The notes under the pieces are model-generated. The model did no database searches. It was not told where the DNA came from and saw nothing but the letters and a program-made list of their open reading frames with translations. A program made the translations under genes and the position numbers. Below, one piece after another: positions 5,750 through 14,699 of a DNA stretch of 64,000 bases (its first letter is position 1; each line of letters starts with the position of its first letter). The stretch comes from Streptomyces sp. NBC_00289 (GTDB lineage: Bacteria > Actinomycetota > Actinomycetes > Streptomycetales > Streptomycetaceae). The stretch is from NCBI RefSeq assembly GCF_041435115.1, contig NZ_CP108046.1:3720001-3784000 (forward strand), read 5' to 3'.

Positions 5750-8745
5750 CTGCTTGCCTCCTCGGCTGTGCCCCCCGTGACTTCTGCGGATTGTGCGGGT
5801 CCTGCTGGTGCCGCGGGCCCTGCTGCTCCCGCGGCCGACGCCCCCGTGCGGTCCGGGTGTTCGGCGATCTCCGCCTGTACGTCGCGGTACCCGGCGTCCG
5901 CCCCCCGGCGGAAGCCGCCCAGGCGGCGGCGCAGCGCCTCGGCATCGACGGAACCGGTCCGCCTGCGCGGGGCCGTCGCCTGTTCGGTGATCTTCGGGGT
6001 GCGCTTGGGGAGTCCCTTGTCGGTGACGGGTTCCTCCGGCGCGTCGGGGACGCGCCGGTGCTCCACCGCCTCCGCGTCGGCCTCTTGCTCGTGCCGCCGT
6101 TCGTGCTCGTGCTCGCCCTCGTCCTCGGCGTCTTCGGCGAGGTCGGTGGGTCCGGTCGGGTCGGTCCTGTCCGGGCCGTCCGTGCCGTCCGGGCCTGCTG
6201 CCGTCTCCGGCGCCGGGAGCAGGAGTTCCATGGTGGTCTCGGCCGGGGATTCGGCCGGAGTCCTGGCCCGGGTCACGGCCGGGGTCTGGACCCGGGTCCC
6301 GACCGGGGTCTCGGCCGGCGTCGTGGCGGGTTCCGGGCTCTCCTCGGCGGGTTCCGGGGTCTGCTCGGCGGGTTCCGGGCTCTCCTCGGCGGGTTCCGGG
6401 GTCTGCTCGGCGGCCTGCGGGCTCTCCTCGGCGGCTTCCGCCGTGCGTACGGCCTTCTCCGCGAGCGCGACCAGCGTGTCGTCGCCCGCCGAACGGGCGC
6501 TGATCACATTGGAGTTGGCCTCCGCGTCGGCCCCCGGCAGGGAGAACGTGTGCGTGCCGCCCGTCGTGGGCGAGGCGGCCGGGACGGCGGCGGTGGGGGC
6601 GGCCGCCAGCAGCGACTTGGGCAGGACGACGACGGCGGCGATCCCGCCCTGCTTCTGCTCGCGCAACTGCACGCGGACGCCGTGCCGGTGGGCGAGCCGG
6701 GCCACCACGTACAGGCCGAGCCCGAGCCCTCCCTCGCCCTCCTGGTCGTAGGGCGCCTCCGGGTCGAACTCGCCGAGCCGGGAGTTGAGGGTGCTCATCC
6801 GCGCTTCGGCCATGCCGATGCCCTCGTCCTGGACGGAGAGCATGACCTCGCCGTTCTCCAGGAGCCAGCCGGAGACCTCGACGGGCAGGTCGGGTGGGGA
6901 GAACGAGGTGGCGTTCTCCAGGAGTTCGGCCAGCAGATGGCTCAGGTCGTCCGCGGCGAATCCGGCGAGGTGCGCGTGCGGTGGCAACGCGGCGATGCGG
7001 ACCCGCTCGTACCGCTCGATCTCGCTGACCGCGGCCCGTACGACGTCGACGAGCGGGACCGGACCGGCGTGCTGCTGGACGTGCTCGGTTCCGGACAGGA
7101 CGAGGAGGTTCTCGCTGTGCCGGCGCATGACGGTGGCGAAGTGGTCCAGCTTGAAGAGCGTGGCCAGCCGGTCCGGGTCCTGCTCGCGCTCCTCCAGTCC
7201 CTCGATGACGGCGAGCTGCCGCTCGACGAGACCCAGGGTGCGCAGCGCCAGGTTGACGAAGGTGCCGCCGATGCTGGTGCGCAGTCGCTCCAGCTGGGCG
7301 CCCGAGTCGGCGAGTTCCGCGCGCAGTTCCTCACGGGCGTCGGCCATCTTCTGCCGCTGGCCGACCAGGTGCTTGCGGTCGGCCTCCAGCGTGGCGACGC
7401 GGTCGTGCAGGGCGGCGGCGTGTGCGTGCAGGGCGTTGACGGACCGTACGACCTGGGCGAACTCGTCGTTGCGCCCAGTGAAGGCGACGGCTTCCTCGGC
7501 GGTCGGGTCCGGCGCCTGCGCGAGCCGGGCCGAGCCGCGGCGCAGGACGGACAGCGGGCGCGTGAGCGTGCGGGCCATGGCCGTGGCGATGCCGACGGCG
7601 AGCAGCACCAGGGCGCCGAGGACGGCGATCCGGATCTCCAGCGCCGTGACGTCGTCGTCGCGCAGCTGGGCGAGTTCCTTGGTGCGGCGGTCGAAGAGCG
7701 CGGACTCCGCACCGCGCATCAGGTCGACGCGGGCGGAGAGGGCGGCGTCGGCCTTCTTGGTGCTGGTGCCGAGTTCGCCGTCCGAGAGGGTCGGCTGGTC
7801 GGTGAACGAGGCCAGGTACTTCTCGGCGGAGTTGACCTCGGGTCCGGTGACCGCGGAGTCGTACGAGGTGCGGGCGGCCTGGGACGCGGTGTCGTGGAAG
7901 TCGGCGAGGGCCGCGTCGGAACGGAGGCGGGCCTGCTGGGCGGCGGCCGTGAGGGCGTCGCGCTGCTTGGCGTCGGCCTCCGAGGAGTCGGTCGTGGTGG
8001 TGGGCAGACCGGTCGCGGGGTCGATCACGGTCTGCGTGCGCCGCGGCACGTTGAGGGCCGCGAGGAGCAGCCCTCGGGCCGCGGCCGCCTGCTGGACGGC
8101 GGAGTCCAGCTCGGCCAGCGCGTAGGCGCCGGAGCCGGCCCGCGGCGGCGTCCGCTGGGCCAGTTGTTCGGCGAGCCCGTGCAGTTCGGTGATGGCGGCG
8201 GAGTAGGCCTGGTGTGCTTCGAGGGCGCTGCTCTTGCCGGTGAGCGCCGCCCGGCGCACGGTCGCGATGTTGTCGAGGTCGGAGCGCAGCGAGGCGGGTG
8301 TGTCGGTGTCGGTGCGCAGTTCCTCGACCTGCCGGTCGACACGGGCACCGCGCTGCTCCGAGGGCGCCTTGGACTTGGCGCGGCCGGCCGCGATGTACGA
8401 GGTGACCTCGTCGCGCTCGTCGGCCAGCGAGTGGGCGAGCGAGAGGGCGTCCTGGGTCTGCTCGGCGAGCGTCACCAGGTCCTGGGAGTCGTTCAGTTGC
8501 CCCGAGGCATCGATGAGGGACGGGGCGCCGGCGCCTGCGATGGCCGCGGCCACGACGGCCACGACGGCCACGGCGAGGATGAGCCGGGTGCGTACGTGGG
8601 TGGGGCGACCCTTGCCGACCGGCGCGCTCGGGCTGCCGGCGGCGCCGGGGGTGCTTGCGGCGCCGGGGGTGCGCTCAGCGCCGCCCTCGGAGGCCGTCTG
8701 CCTGCCTGTGCGACGAGGCCGCGTCTTCTGCACCGGTGCTCGCAT
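5746..8745 (-). CDS. cvnA: Conservon sensor histidine kinase-like protein (CvnA type)
   Basis: 999 aa. There is a cytoplasmic N-terminus, TM1 near residues 52-72, an extracellular nitrate/nitrite-sensing (NIT)-type helical domain to about residue 368, TM2 near 370-392 and then a HAMP segment. The ATPase domain has its N-box at LLAELLENATSFS, then DEGIGMAE and GLGLGLYVVARLAHRHG. There is no classic H-box of the HELRTP type; the helix before the ATPase domain has HFATVMRRHSENLL. About 300 C-terminal residues are disordered, with repeated PEPAEES/PEPAEQT. The protein is probably the membrane sensor that controls CvnBCD. The ligand is not evident from sequence, and the NIT label does not prove nitrate sensing. 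Confidence 0.9.
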   Translation of the reverse strand: MRAPVQKTRPRRTGRQTASEGGAERTPGAASTPGAAGSPSAPVGKGRPTHVRTRLILAVAVVAVVAAAIAGAGAPSLIDASGQLNDSQDLVTLAEQTQDALSLAHSLADERDEVTSYIAAGRAKSKAPSEQRGARVDRQVEELRTDTDTPASLRSDLDNIATVRRAALTGKSSALEAHQAYSAAITELHGLAEQLAQRTPPRAGSGAYALAELDSAVQQAAAARGLLLAALNVPRRTQTVIDPATGLPTTTTDSSEADAKQRDALTAAAQQARLRSDAALADFHDTASQAARTSYDSAVTGPEVNSAEKYLASFTDQPTLSDGELGTSTKKADAALSARVDLMRGAESALFDRRTKELAQLRDDDVTALEIRIAVLGALVLLAVGIATAMARTLTRPLSVLRRGSARLAQAPDPTAEEAVAFTGRNDEFAQVVRSVNALHAHAAALHDRVATLEADRKHLVGQRQKMADAREELRAELADSGAQLERLRTSIGGTFVNLALRTLGLVERQLAVIEGLEEREQDPDRLATLFKLDHFATVMRRHSENLLVLSGTEHVQQHAGPVPLVDVVRAAVSEIERYERVRIAALPPHAHLAGFAADDLSHLLAELLENATSFSPPDLPVEVSGWLLENGEVMLSVQDEGIGMAEARMSTLNSRLGEFDPEAPYDQEGEGGLGLGLYVVARLAHRHGVRVQLREQKQGGIAAVVVLPKSLLAAAPTAAVPAASPTTGGTHTFSLPGADAEANSNVISARSAGDDTLVALAEKAVRTAEAAEESPQAAEQTPEPAEESPEPAEQTPEPAEESPEPATTPAETPVGTRVQTPAVTRARTPAESPAETTMELLLPAPETAAGPDGTDGPDRTDPTGPTDLAEDAEDEGEHEHERRHEQEADAEAVEHRRVPDAPEEPVTDKGLPKRTPKITEQATAPRRRTGSVDAEALRRRLGGFRRGADAGYRDVQAEIAEHPDRTGASAAGAAGPAAPAGPAQSAEVTGGTAEEASS
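6326..6434 (-). repeat. About 30-bp repeats in cvnA encoding a Pro/Glu tail
   Basis: Consecutive units of about 30 bp (GGCGGGTTCCGGG followed by CTCTCCTC or GTCTGCTC, read on the plus strand) encode alternating PEPAEES and PEPAEQT blocks in the disordered C-terminal part of CvnA. They are in frame, so unit gain or loss would only change tail length. Confidence 0.8.
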
Positions 8746-9147
8746 TCCTGACTCGTCCTACTCATGGACCCGCGTGACGCTGCGTCAACTCCTGCCGACT
8801 GTGCGCACGCCCTCCCCCGCGCTCGAGGTCACTCGCACGGGGGGACCCGCATCGGTCCCCGACCCTCCCAGTGCCGGTGGGCGGCGGTCCTGCATCACCT
8901 GCCCCGCCACCCGAAGGAGTGAACCCCGGAGAAGAGCGGCCGGGCAAGTTTCCCGGGCGCGCGCGAGGGGCGTGCGCGCCGGGCCGGTTGGACGTCAGCG
9001 GCGGCCGGTGGCAGGATTCGCCGCCACGTCTCGGCGGAGCGAATCATTCCACCCCAAACCAGGCGCCTGACCTGCACGGGCACGTCAATTCCGTGACTGA
9101 TGGCAGCCTTTGATGGATGTCGTGAAGGGCTCGTGCAGACTGGCCGG
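8746..9147. other. 402-bp intergenic region between divergent cvnA and PP2C-like gene
   Basis: This gap should hold the conservon promoter (minus strand). I see a short hairpin (GGGGACC at 8841-8847 pairing with GGTCCCC at 8854-8860) and CAGACT at 9136-9141, which is a -10-like hexamer 6 nt before the ATG of the plus-strand gene. I see no small gene or clear operator. Confidence 0.5.
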
Positions 9148-9936
9148 ATGCGCACTGAACTTGTTTCGGAGCCCGGCGATCCGGCCCGCCCCAACGAGGA
9201 CTTCTCCGCCGTCGCGCTACCGGCCTCAGGACTGGGCGGCGCACTGGTGGTCGCGGACGGGGTGACGCCGCCGCGGACGGGGACGGGCTGCCTGCACTCC
9301 GTTCCCTGGTTCACCGGCCGCCTCGGCGGCGCCCTGACCGAACTGACCGTTTCCCGGCGAGATCTGACGCTGTCCGAGGTTCTCTCCCTGGCGATCCGTC
9401 GAACAGCCGAGGGCCACGAGGGGTCCTGTGACCTTTCTCACCCACGAACACCGCAGGCGACGGTGGTGGCGGCCCGCTGGTCACCGGAGACGGTCGAGTA
9501 CCTGATCCTGTCCGACTCGACCCTCCTGGTGGAGTCCCCCGAGGGAGCGGTCACGGCACTGCTGGACGACCGCCTGTCCCGTCTGCCGCGCGCCGCTCTC
9601 GCCACGGACGCCCTGGTGGACGCCACGCTCCGCAACAAGGAGGGCGGCTTCTACACGGCGGCGGCGGATCCGGCGGTGGCGGAGCACGCCGTGACGGGGT
9701 CGCTGCCGCGCGCGGAGGTGCGGTCGCTGACCGCGCTGACGGACGGGGCGACGCGATGGGTGGAGAAGTTCCGCGAGGGCGACTGGGCGGACTGCTTCAC
9801 CCTCGTACGGAAGAAGGGTCCGCAGGAGCTGGTGGACCGGGTACGGGCGCTGGAGCGGGCGGACGCCAAGGCGCGGACACATCTGGGGCGGAGCAAGACG
9901 CACGACGACGCGACGGTCGTGTACGCCGAGCTGTGA
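9148..9936 (+). CDS. PP2C-like protein phosphatase domain protein
   Basis: 262 aa from the ATG at 9148; an in-frame ATG at 9100 adds 16 unlikely residues. The start RTELVSEPGDPARPNEDFSAV resembles the first PP2C motif (an RxxNEDF-like block), followed by LGGALVVADGVTPP in place of the usual DGMGG. Later acidic positions are SLTALTDGATRW and KTHDDATVVYAEL; the latter is the conserved C-terminal DDAT motif. It belongs to the bacterial PP2C_2 group and may dephosphorylate a Ser/Thr-phosphorylated protein, though the altered metal motif leaves activity open. No ribosome binding site is visible; a -10-like CAGACT is 6 nt upstream, so it may be leaderless. Confidence 0.75.
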   Translation: MRTELVSEPGDPARPNEDFSAVALPASGLGGALVVADGVTPPRTGTGCLHSVPWFTGRLGGALTELTVSRRDLTLSEVLSLAIRRTAEGHEGSCDLSHPRTPQATVVAARWSPETVEYLILSDSTLLVESPEGAVTALLDDRLSRLPRAALATDALVDATLRNKEGGFYTAAADPAVAEHAVTGSLPRAEVRSLTALTDGATRWVEKFREGDWADCFTLVRKKGPQELVDRVRALERADAKARTHLGRSKTHDDATVVYAEL

Positions 9937-9990
9937 GGCGGCCTGCGGGTGGGGCCGGGGATGAGGTGCGGGGGCGCTCTGCCGCGACGC

Positions 9991-10135
9991 GCGGGGCGCG
10001 GGGCGCGGGGCGCGGGGCGCGGCCGTGGAGCGGCGCGCGACTGGGCGGTGTGGGGCGGTGTGGGGCGGCGCAGGGCGACGCGCGGGTGGGCGCCGCAGGG
10101 CGACGCGCGGCTTGGCGCCGCAGGGCGACGCGCGG
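9991..10135. repeat. Short GC-rich tandem repeats between convergent genes
   Basis: Three nested arrays follow each other: several copies of the 7-mer GCGGGGC (from about 9991), two copies of GGGCGGTGT (about 10044-10061), and three copies of CAGGGCGACGCGCGG spaced exactly 25 bp, the last ending at 10135. The array ends at the stop codon of the MarR gene. No coding function is evident. Confidence 0.75.
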
Positions 10136-10666
10136 CTATTTCTCCATTCCCTGGTTCAACTGCTGCAGCAGTCGCGCCAGTTCAGCGACCTCCTGCCGGT
10201 CCCAGTGGGACAGCTGGCTGACGTAGCGTGCCCGGCGGGCCTCGCGGACCTTGCCGACGCGGGTGCGGCCCTCCTGGGTGAGGTGGACGAGCCAGGCGCG
10301 GCCGTCCGCCGGGTCCGGTTCGCGGGCGACCAGGCCGAGGTCCTCCAGGGCGCGCAGCTGGCGGGACATGGTGGCCTTGCCGACGCCGATGTACGCGGCG
10401 AGTTCGGTGGCGCGCTGGCGGCCGCACTCGTCCAGGCGGACGAGGAGTCCGTAGGCCGCCGACTCCAGATCCGGGTGGACCTCGCGGGCCATCTCGCCCT
10501 GGTTGGCGCGGGCGCGCCGCAGCAGCACCGTCAACTCACGTTCCAGGGAGAGGTACTCGGGGTCCACCGGGGGCATGGCGATCCGGTTGACGTCCAGCTG
10601 GTCCACACCATTCGGTGACTCACCGGGTTCGACCCGGCGTCCGTCACCGTTCGCGTCTTCGTGCAC
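10136..10666 (-). CDS. MarR-family transcriptional regulator
   Basis: About 176 aa from a GTG at 10666 preceded by an AGGGA-type ribosome binding site; an upstream TTG at 10711 in frame would add 15 residues. The winged helix-turn-helix is clear: RQRATELAAYIGVGKATMSRQLRALEDLGLVAREPDPADGRA, ending in the MarR wing with D-x-R-G-like DGRAWLVHLTQEG. The C-terminal dimer helices end in LARLLQQLNQGMEK. The target is unknown. It lies alone between the repeat array and the end of lon, with 310 bp between it and the lon stop. Confidence 0.9.
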   Translation of the reverse strand: MHEDANGDGRRVEPGESPNGVDQLDVNRIAMPPVDPEYLSLERELTVLLRRARANQGEMAREVHPDLESAAYGLLVRLDECGRQRATELAAYIGVGKATMSRQLRALEDLGLVAREPDPADGRAWLVHLTQEGRTRVGKVREARRARYVSQLSHWDRQEVAELARLLQQLNQGMEK

Positions 10667-10924
10667 GTCAGTCCCTGCCTCGGTTGTCCCCGTGGTGAAC
10701 GTTTCCGCCAAGAGCCGTCATCGGGCGCGGCTCGGCAAGTATTTCGCAGGCTTGGACCATTGGCAGCCTCCGGGGCCTGTTCCCACCTGGTGTTTCCCGT
10801 GCGTGGCCGCCCCAACGGCCCCGGTAATGGCATGACCATGATGAACCAGGTGACGGTTCACCCGGCAGAGGCCCGCCCCGTACCGCACCGCACACGACCG
10901 CCGACCGCTCACCAGGCACGGCGA

Positions 10925-10956
10925 AGGCCCGGGCCTCCCTCACGGGACCCGGGCCT
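10925..10956 (-). terminator. Hairpin downstream of lon
   Basis: AGGCCCGGG at 10925-10933 pairs with CCCGGGCCT at 10948-10956 with a 14-nt loop. It begins 20 bp after the lon stop on the minus strand. No T-run follows, as is common for Streptomyces terminators. Confidence 0.65.
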
Positions 10957-10976
10957 CCACTGTCCGGCCGCGTCCG

Positions 10977-13391
10977 TCACGCCGCTACCGGAACCTCCGA
11001 CTCCGCGCCGTTCACAGCCGGCGACAGAGCCAGTTCCAGGACCTGGCGGACATCCGTGACGGCGTGGACGTCGAGCTTGTCCAGCACCTCCGCCGGGACG
11101 TCGTCCAGGTCGGGCTCGTTGCGCTTGGGGATGATCACCGTGGTGACACCCGCCCGGTGCGCGGCGAGCAGCTTCTGCTTCACACCGCCGATCGGCAGCA
11201 CCCGGCCGGTCAGCGAGACCTCGCCGGTCATGGCGACGTCCGTGCGGACCAGGCGGCCGGAGAGGAGCGACGCCAGCGCCGTCGTCATCGTGACGCCCGC
11301 GCTCGGGCCGTCCTTGGGGACCGCGCCGGCCGGGAAGTGGATGTGCACACCCCGGTCCTTCAGGTCGCCGACGGGCAGCTCCAGCTCGGCGCCGTGGGAG
11401 CGCAGGAAGCTCAGCGCGATCTGCGCCGACTCCTTCATGACGTCGCCCAGCTGGCCGGTCAGGGTCAGTCCGGCCGCGCCCGTCTCCGGGTCGGCCAGGG
11501 AGGCCTCGACGAACAGCACGTCACCGCCCGCGCCCGTGACCGCGAGACCCGTCGCCACGCCCGGCACGGCCGTCCGGCGCTCGGCCGGGTCCTGAGCGGA
11601 CTCGGGCACGTGGTGCGGCCGGCCGATCAGCTCGCGCAGGTCGCCGTCCCGGATGGTGAACGGCAGCTCCCGCGCGCCCAGTTCGTGCTGGGCCGCGACC
11701 TTGCGAAGCAGCCGGGCGATCGACCGCTCCAGGGTGCGGACACCCGCCTCGCGCGTGTACTCGCCGGCGAGCTTGCGCAGGGCGCTCTCGTCGAGCACCA
11801 CCTCGTCCGTGTTCAGACCGGCCCGCTCCAGCTGGCGCGGGAGCAGGTGATCCCGGGCGATGACGACCTTCTCGTCCTCGGTGTAGCCGTCCAGGCGGAC
11901 CAGCTCCATACGGTCGAGCAGGGCCTCGGGGATGGCTTCGAGCACGTTGGCGGTGGCCAGGAAGACGACGTCCGACAGGTCCAGCTCGACCTCCAGGTAG
12001 TGATCCCGGAAGGTGTGGTTCTGGGCCGGGTCCAGGACCTCCAGGAGCGCGGCCGCGGGGTCGCCGCGGAAGTCCGAGCCCACCTTGTCGATCTCGTCCA
12101 GCAGGACCACCGGGTTCATGGACCCGGCCTCCTTGATCGCCCGGACGATCCGGCCGGGCAGCGCTCCGACGTACGTACGGCGGTGGCCGCGGATCTCCGC
12201 CTCGTCGCGGACGCCGCCGAGGGCGACCCGGACGAACTTGCGGCCCATGGCGTGCGCCACGGACTCGCCGAGGCTGGTCTTGCCGACGCCGGGCGGTCCG
12301 ACGAGCGCGAGCACGGCACCGCCGCGCCGCCCGCCGATCACACCCAGGCCCCGGTCGCTGCGGCGCTTGCGCACGGCCAGGTACTCGGTGATGCGCTCCT
12401 TCACGTCCTCCAGGCCCGCGTGCTCGGCGTCCAGGACCGCCTTGGCACCCTGGATGTCGTACGCGTCCTCGGTGCGGTCGTTCCACGGGAGTTCGAGCAC
12501 GGTGTCGAGCCAGGTACGGATCCAGGAGCCCTCGGGCGACTGGTCGCTGGACCGCTCCAGCTTGTCGACCTCCTTGAGGGCGGCCTCCCGGACCTTCTCG
12601 GGCAGGTCGGCGGCCTCGACACGGGCGCGGTAGTCGTCCGACTCCTCGCCCTCCTGCTCGCCGTTGATCTCGCGCAGTTCCTTGCGTACGGCCTCGAGCT
12701 GGCGGCGCAGCAGGAACTCGCGCTGCTGCTTGTCGACGCCCTCCTGGACGTCCTTGGCGATGGTCTCGGCGACGTCCTGTTCGGCGAGGTGGTCGCGGAG
12801 TTGCTGGGTGGCGAGCTTGAGGCGGGCGACCGGGTCGGCGGTCTCCAGCAGCTCCACCTTCTGTTCGGTGGTCAGGAACGGCGAGTACCCGGAGTTGTCG
12901 GCGAGCGTGGAGATGTCGTCGATGGCCTGCACCCGGTCGACCACCTGCCAGGCGCCACGCTTGCGCAGCCAGGCGGTGGCCAGGGCCTTGTACTCCTTCA
13001 CGAGGTCGGCGACGTGACCGGGCAGCGGCTCGGGCGCGCTCTCCTCGATCCTCGTTCCCTCGACCCACAGTGCCTTGCCCGGGCCGGTCGTACCGGCACC
13101 GATCTTCACGCGGCCGCGGCCACGGATGAGCGCGCCGGGGTCACCGTCGGCCAGCCGGCCGACCTGCTCGACGGTGCCGAGCACACCGGTGCCCGGGTAC
13201 GACCCGTCGATGCGCGGCACCAGCAGGACCCTGGGCTTGCCGGGCTCCGAGCGGGCGGCGACCTGTGCGGCCTCCACCGCGGCGCGCACGTCGGCGTCGT
13301 TCAGATCGAGCGGTACGACCATTCCGGGCAGCACGACCTCGTCGTCGAGCGGCAGCACAGGCAGAGTGAGCGGTGTGGACGTCGAAGCCAT
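10977..13391 (-). CDS. lon: ATP-dependent protease Lon
   Basis: 804 aa from the ATG at 13391, chosen because AAGGGGAG lies just upstream. Order: N-terminal LON substrate-binding domain (residues about 8-205), helical linker, AAA+ module with Walker A GPPGVGKTS (about 364) and Walker B VVLLDEID, then the protease domain with the catalytic Ser in KDGPSAGVTM (about 696) and Lys in GGVKQKLLAA (about 739). Lon is a cytoplasmic protease that degrades misfolded and some regulatory proteins. An HspR-type inverted repeat (HAIR) at 13413-13433 lies 22 bp before the start, so heat-shock control by HspR is expected, as is known for lon in Streptomyces. Confidence 0.97.
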   Translation of the reverse strand: MASTSTPLTLPVLPLDDEVVLPGMVVPLDLNDADVRAAVEAAQVAARSEPGKPRVLLVPRIDGSYPGTGVLGTVEQVGRLADGDPGALIRGRGRVKIGAGTTGPGKALWVEGTRIEESAPEPLPGHVADLVKEYKALATAWLRKRGAWQVVDRVQAIDDISTLADNSGYSPFLTTEQKVELLETADPVARLKLATQQLRDHLAEQDVAETIAKDVQEGVDKQQREFLLRRQLEAVRKELREINGEQEGEESDDYRARVEAADLPEKVREAALKEVDKLERSSDQSPEGSWIRTWLDTVLELPWNDRTEDAYDIQGAKAVLDAEHAGLEDVKERITEYLAVRKRRSDRGLGVIGGRRGGAVLALVGPPGVGKTSLGESVAHAMGRKFVRVALGGVRDEAEIRGHRRTYVGALPGRIVRAIKEAGSMNPVVLLDEIDKVGSDFRGDPAAALLEVLDPAQNHTFRDHYLEVELDLSDVVFLATANVLEAIPEALLDRMELVRLDGYTEDEKVVIARDHLLPRQLERAGLNTDEVVLDESALRKLAGEYTREAGVRTLERSIARLLRKVAAQHELGARELPFTIRDGDLRELIGRPHHVPESAQDPAERRTAVPGVATGLAVTGAGGDVLFVEASLADPETGAAGLTLTGQLGDVMKESAQIALSFLRSHGAELELPVGDLKDRGVHIHFPAGAVPKDGPSAGVTMTTALASLLSGRLVRTDVAMTGEVSLTGRVLPIGGVKQKLLAAHRAGVTTVIIPKRNEPDLDDVPAEVLDKLDVHAVTDVRQVLELALSPAVNGAESEVPVAA

Positions 13392-13412
13392 GATCTCCCC
13401 TTCGGCATTCAA

Positions 13413-13433
13413 GTTGAGCTATGCCGACTCAAT
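13413..13433. promoter_or_regulatory. HAIR operator for HspR upstream of lon
   Basis: Two 7-bp arms, GTTGAGC (13413-13419) and ACTCAAT (13427-13433), are separated by exactly 7 bp. The HAIR consensus is CTTGAGT-N7-ACTCAAG; the arms match 5/7 and 6/7. The site is 22 bp upstream of the lon start. Confidence 0.85.
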
Positions 13434-13509
13434 GCACACGCATCGACGAATGTTCCCCGGGAGGCCACGCGTTCGCTGTGGGCGATCAAGCCGCTCACAG
13501 CCGGTCCCC

Positions 13510-14475
13510 CTACCTGCGGTCCGCCGCAGGGGCCGCGGTCCGCGTCCGGTGGTGCCGTCGGATCACCGGCCAGGTGGCGATGCCGGTCACCAGCGAGATC
13601 AGATGGCCCCAGTTCGTCATCGGGTCCGTGAACGCGAGCAGGTCCAGGACCAGCGCCCCGCCGAAGACCGCCAGGAGCGGCCAGCGCAGCCAGGGCGTGA
13701 GGAGTCCGGCCAGGGCGCCGGTGGCGGCGGCCACGCCGAAGCTGACGCCGTAGTCGAGACGGTGCAGCGAACTCTCGGGGAGGTGGCCGGCCAGGACGGC
13801 GAGGCCCACGGGCACCTCGGTCGCGAGGGTGGCCAGGACATGGCCGAGAAGGAACACGCCGGCCGTGCGCGGGCCGCCGACGCGCCGCTCCAGCGCGGTG
13901 AGGACCAGGACGAGACCGAGCGCGTACGGCGAGGTGATCCCGCCCGCGACCCACAGGGCGCTGGCGAACAGCACCAGCACGGGCGTCCGCACGAGGTGCG
14001 CCACGTCGGTGCTGGACCCCTGGTGGAGGGCGTGCACGAGCGCCGGGTCGGCGTGGGCGGTGACGGCCGAGGTGACGACGAGGACGAGCACGAAGGCGAA
14101 GGTGACCGGCGTCGAGGCGGGCGTGGGCAGCAGGCGCCACGGGCGGGGGAAGCGGCGGGGAACCGCCGGGGCGGTGGCCCTCCCGGCGTTCGCCGTCGCG
14201 GGCGGCGTGGGCAGCAGGCGCCATCGGCGGGGGAAGCGGCGGGGAACCGCCCGGGCGGTGGCCGTCCCGGCGTTCGCCGTCGCGGGCGGGGTGGTGACAA
14301 CCGCCCGGGCGGACTCGACGGACCCCTCGGACTCGGCGCAGCCGGCGGACCCGGTGCCCTGTGCGGCGGCACCACGCTGGCGTGGCACCCCGTCCAGGAG
14401 CCCGGACTCCGTCGGCGGGCACGCGCCGGACGGCGGGAAGGGCGCCGCCGCGTCGGCGGTCTCGGTCGATTCCAC
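13510..14475 (-). CDS. Rhomboid-like integral membrane protein
   Basis: 321 aa from a GTG. The first 115 residues are hydrophilic and disordered; they contain two near-identical 28-residue copies of a Pro/Arg-rich block. From about residue 120 there are six hydrophobic segments, starting VTFAFVLVLVVTSAVTAHA. The rhomboid-like points are YGVSFG (position of the active-site Ser region) and NWGHLISLVTG (position of the His). The serine motif is not the canonical GxSG, so proteolytic activity is uncertain; such proteins are often annotated rhomboid-like in Streptomyces. It lies upstream of lon on the same strand but is separated from it by the HAIR region. Confidence 0.75.
   Translation of the reverse strand: MESTETADAAAPFPPSGACPPTESGLLDGVPRQRGAAAQGTGSAGCAESEGSVESARAVVTTPPATANAGTATARAVPRRFPRRWRLLPTPPATANAGRATAPAVPRRFPRPWRLLPTPASTPVTFAFVLVLVVTSAVTAHADPALVHALHQGSSTDVAHLVRTPVLVLFASALWVAGGITSPYALGLVLVLTALERRVGGPRTAGVFLLGHVLATLATEVPVGLAVLAGHLPESSLHRLDYGVSFGVAAATGALAGLLTPWLRWPLLAVFGGALVLDLLAFTDPMTNWGHLISLVTGIATWPVIRRHHRTRTAAPAADRR
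14121..14288 (-). repeat. 84-bp tandem duplication inside the rhomboid-like gene
   Basis: Copy one is 14121-14204 and copy two 14205-14288, with only a few mismatches. It encodes the 28-residue unit beginning PPATANAG and ending WRLLPT twice in the cytoplasmic N-terminal region. The unit is a multiple of three, so the frame is kept. Confidence 0.9.
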
Positions 14476-14699
14476 GGTGAGGAGCCCCTTCCGTCACACC
14501 CCACCCTTCGCGCCCCGCACCGGCACTGTCTATGACCGGCGCCACGCACCGGGCGATTCACAGGAACTTCCCAAGCGCCTGAACATCCGCGGGCGGGCAG
14601 CCCGCGCGTGAGCAGCCCCGCGCGCACGCGTCACCCCGGGCAGGCCGCCCTCCGGATAATTCGCCCGCCCCTCCCCCGCCCGACTGCCAGGATGGGCCG

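Noticed and set aside
5587..8751. Open frame of about 1050 codons on the plus strand opposite cvnA
   Set aside because: Shadow of cvnA; composition is Gly/Arg-rich low complexity, and the minus strand gives a full conservon operon with coupled starts.
13392..13412. Longer lon start at 13412
   Set aside because: It would place the start within the operator and lacks a ribosome binding site; the ATG at 13391 has AAGGGGAG before it.
11064..13631. Open frame of 855 codons on the plus strand opposite lon
   Set aside because: Shadow of lon, which is intact with all catalytic residues.
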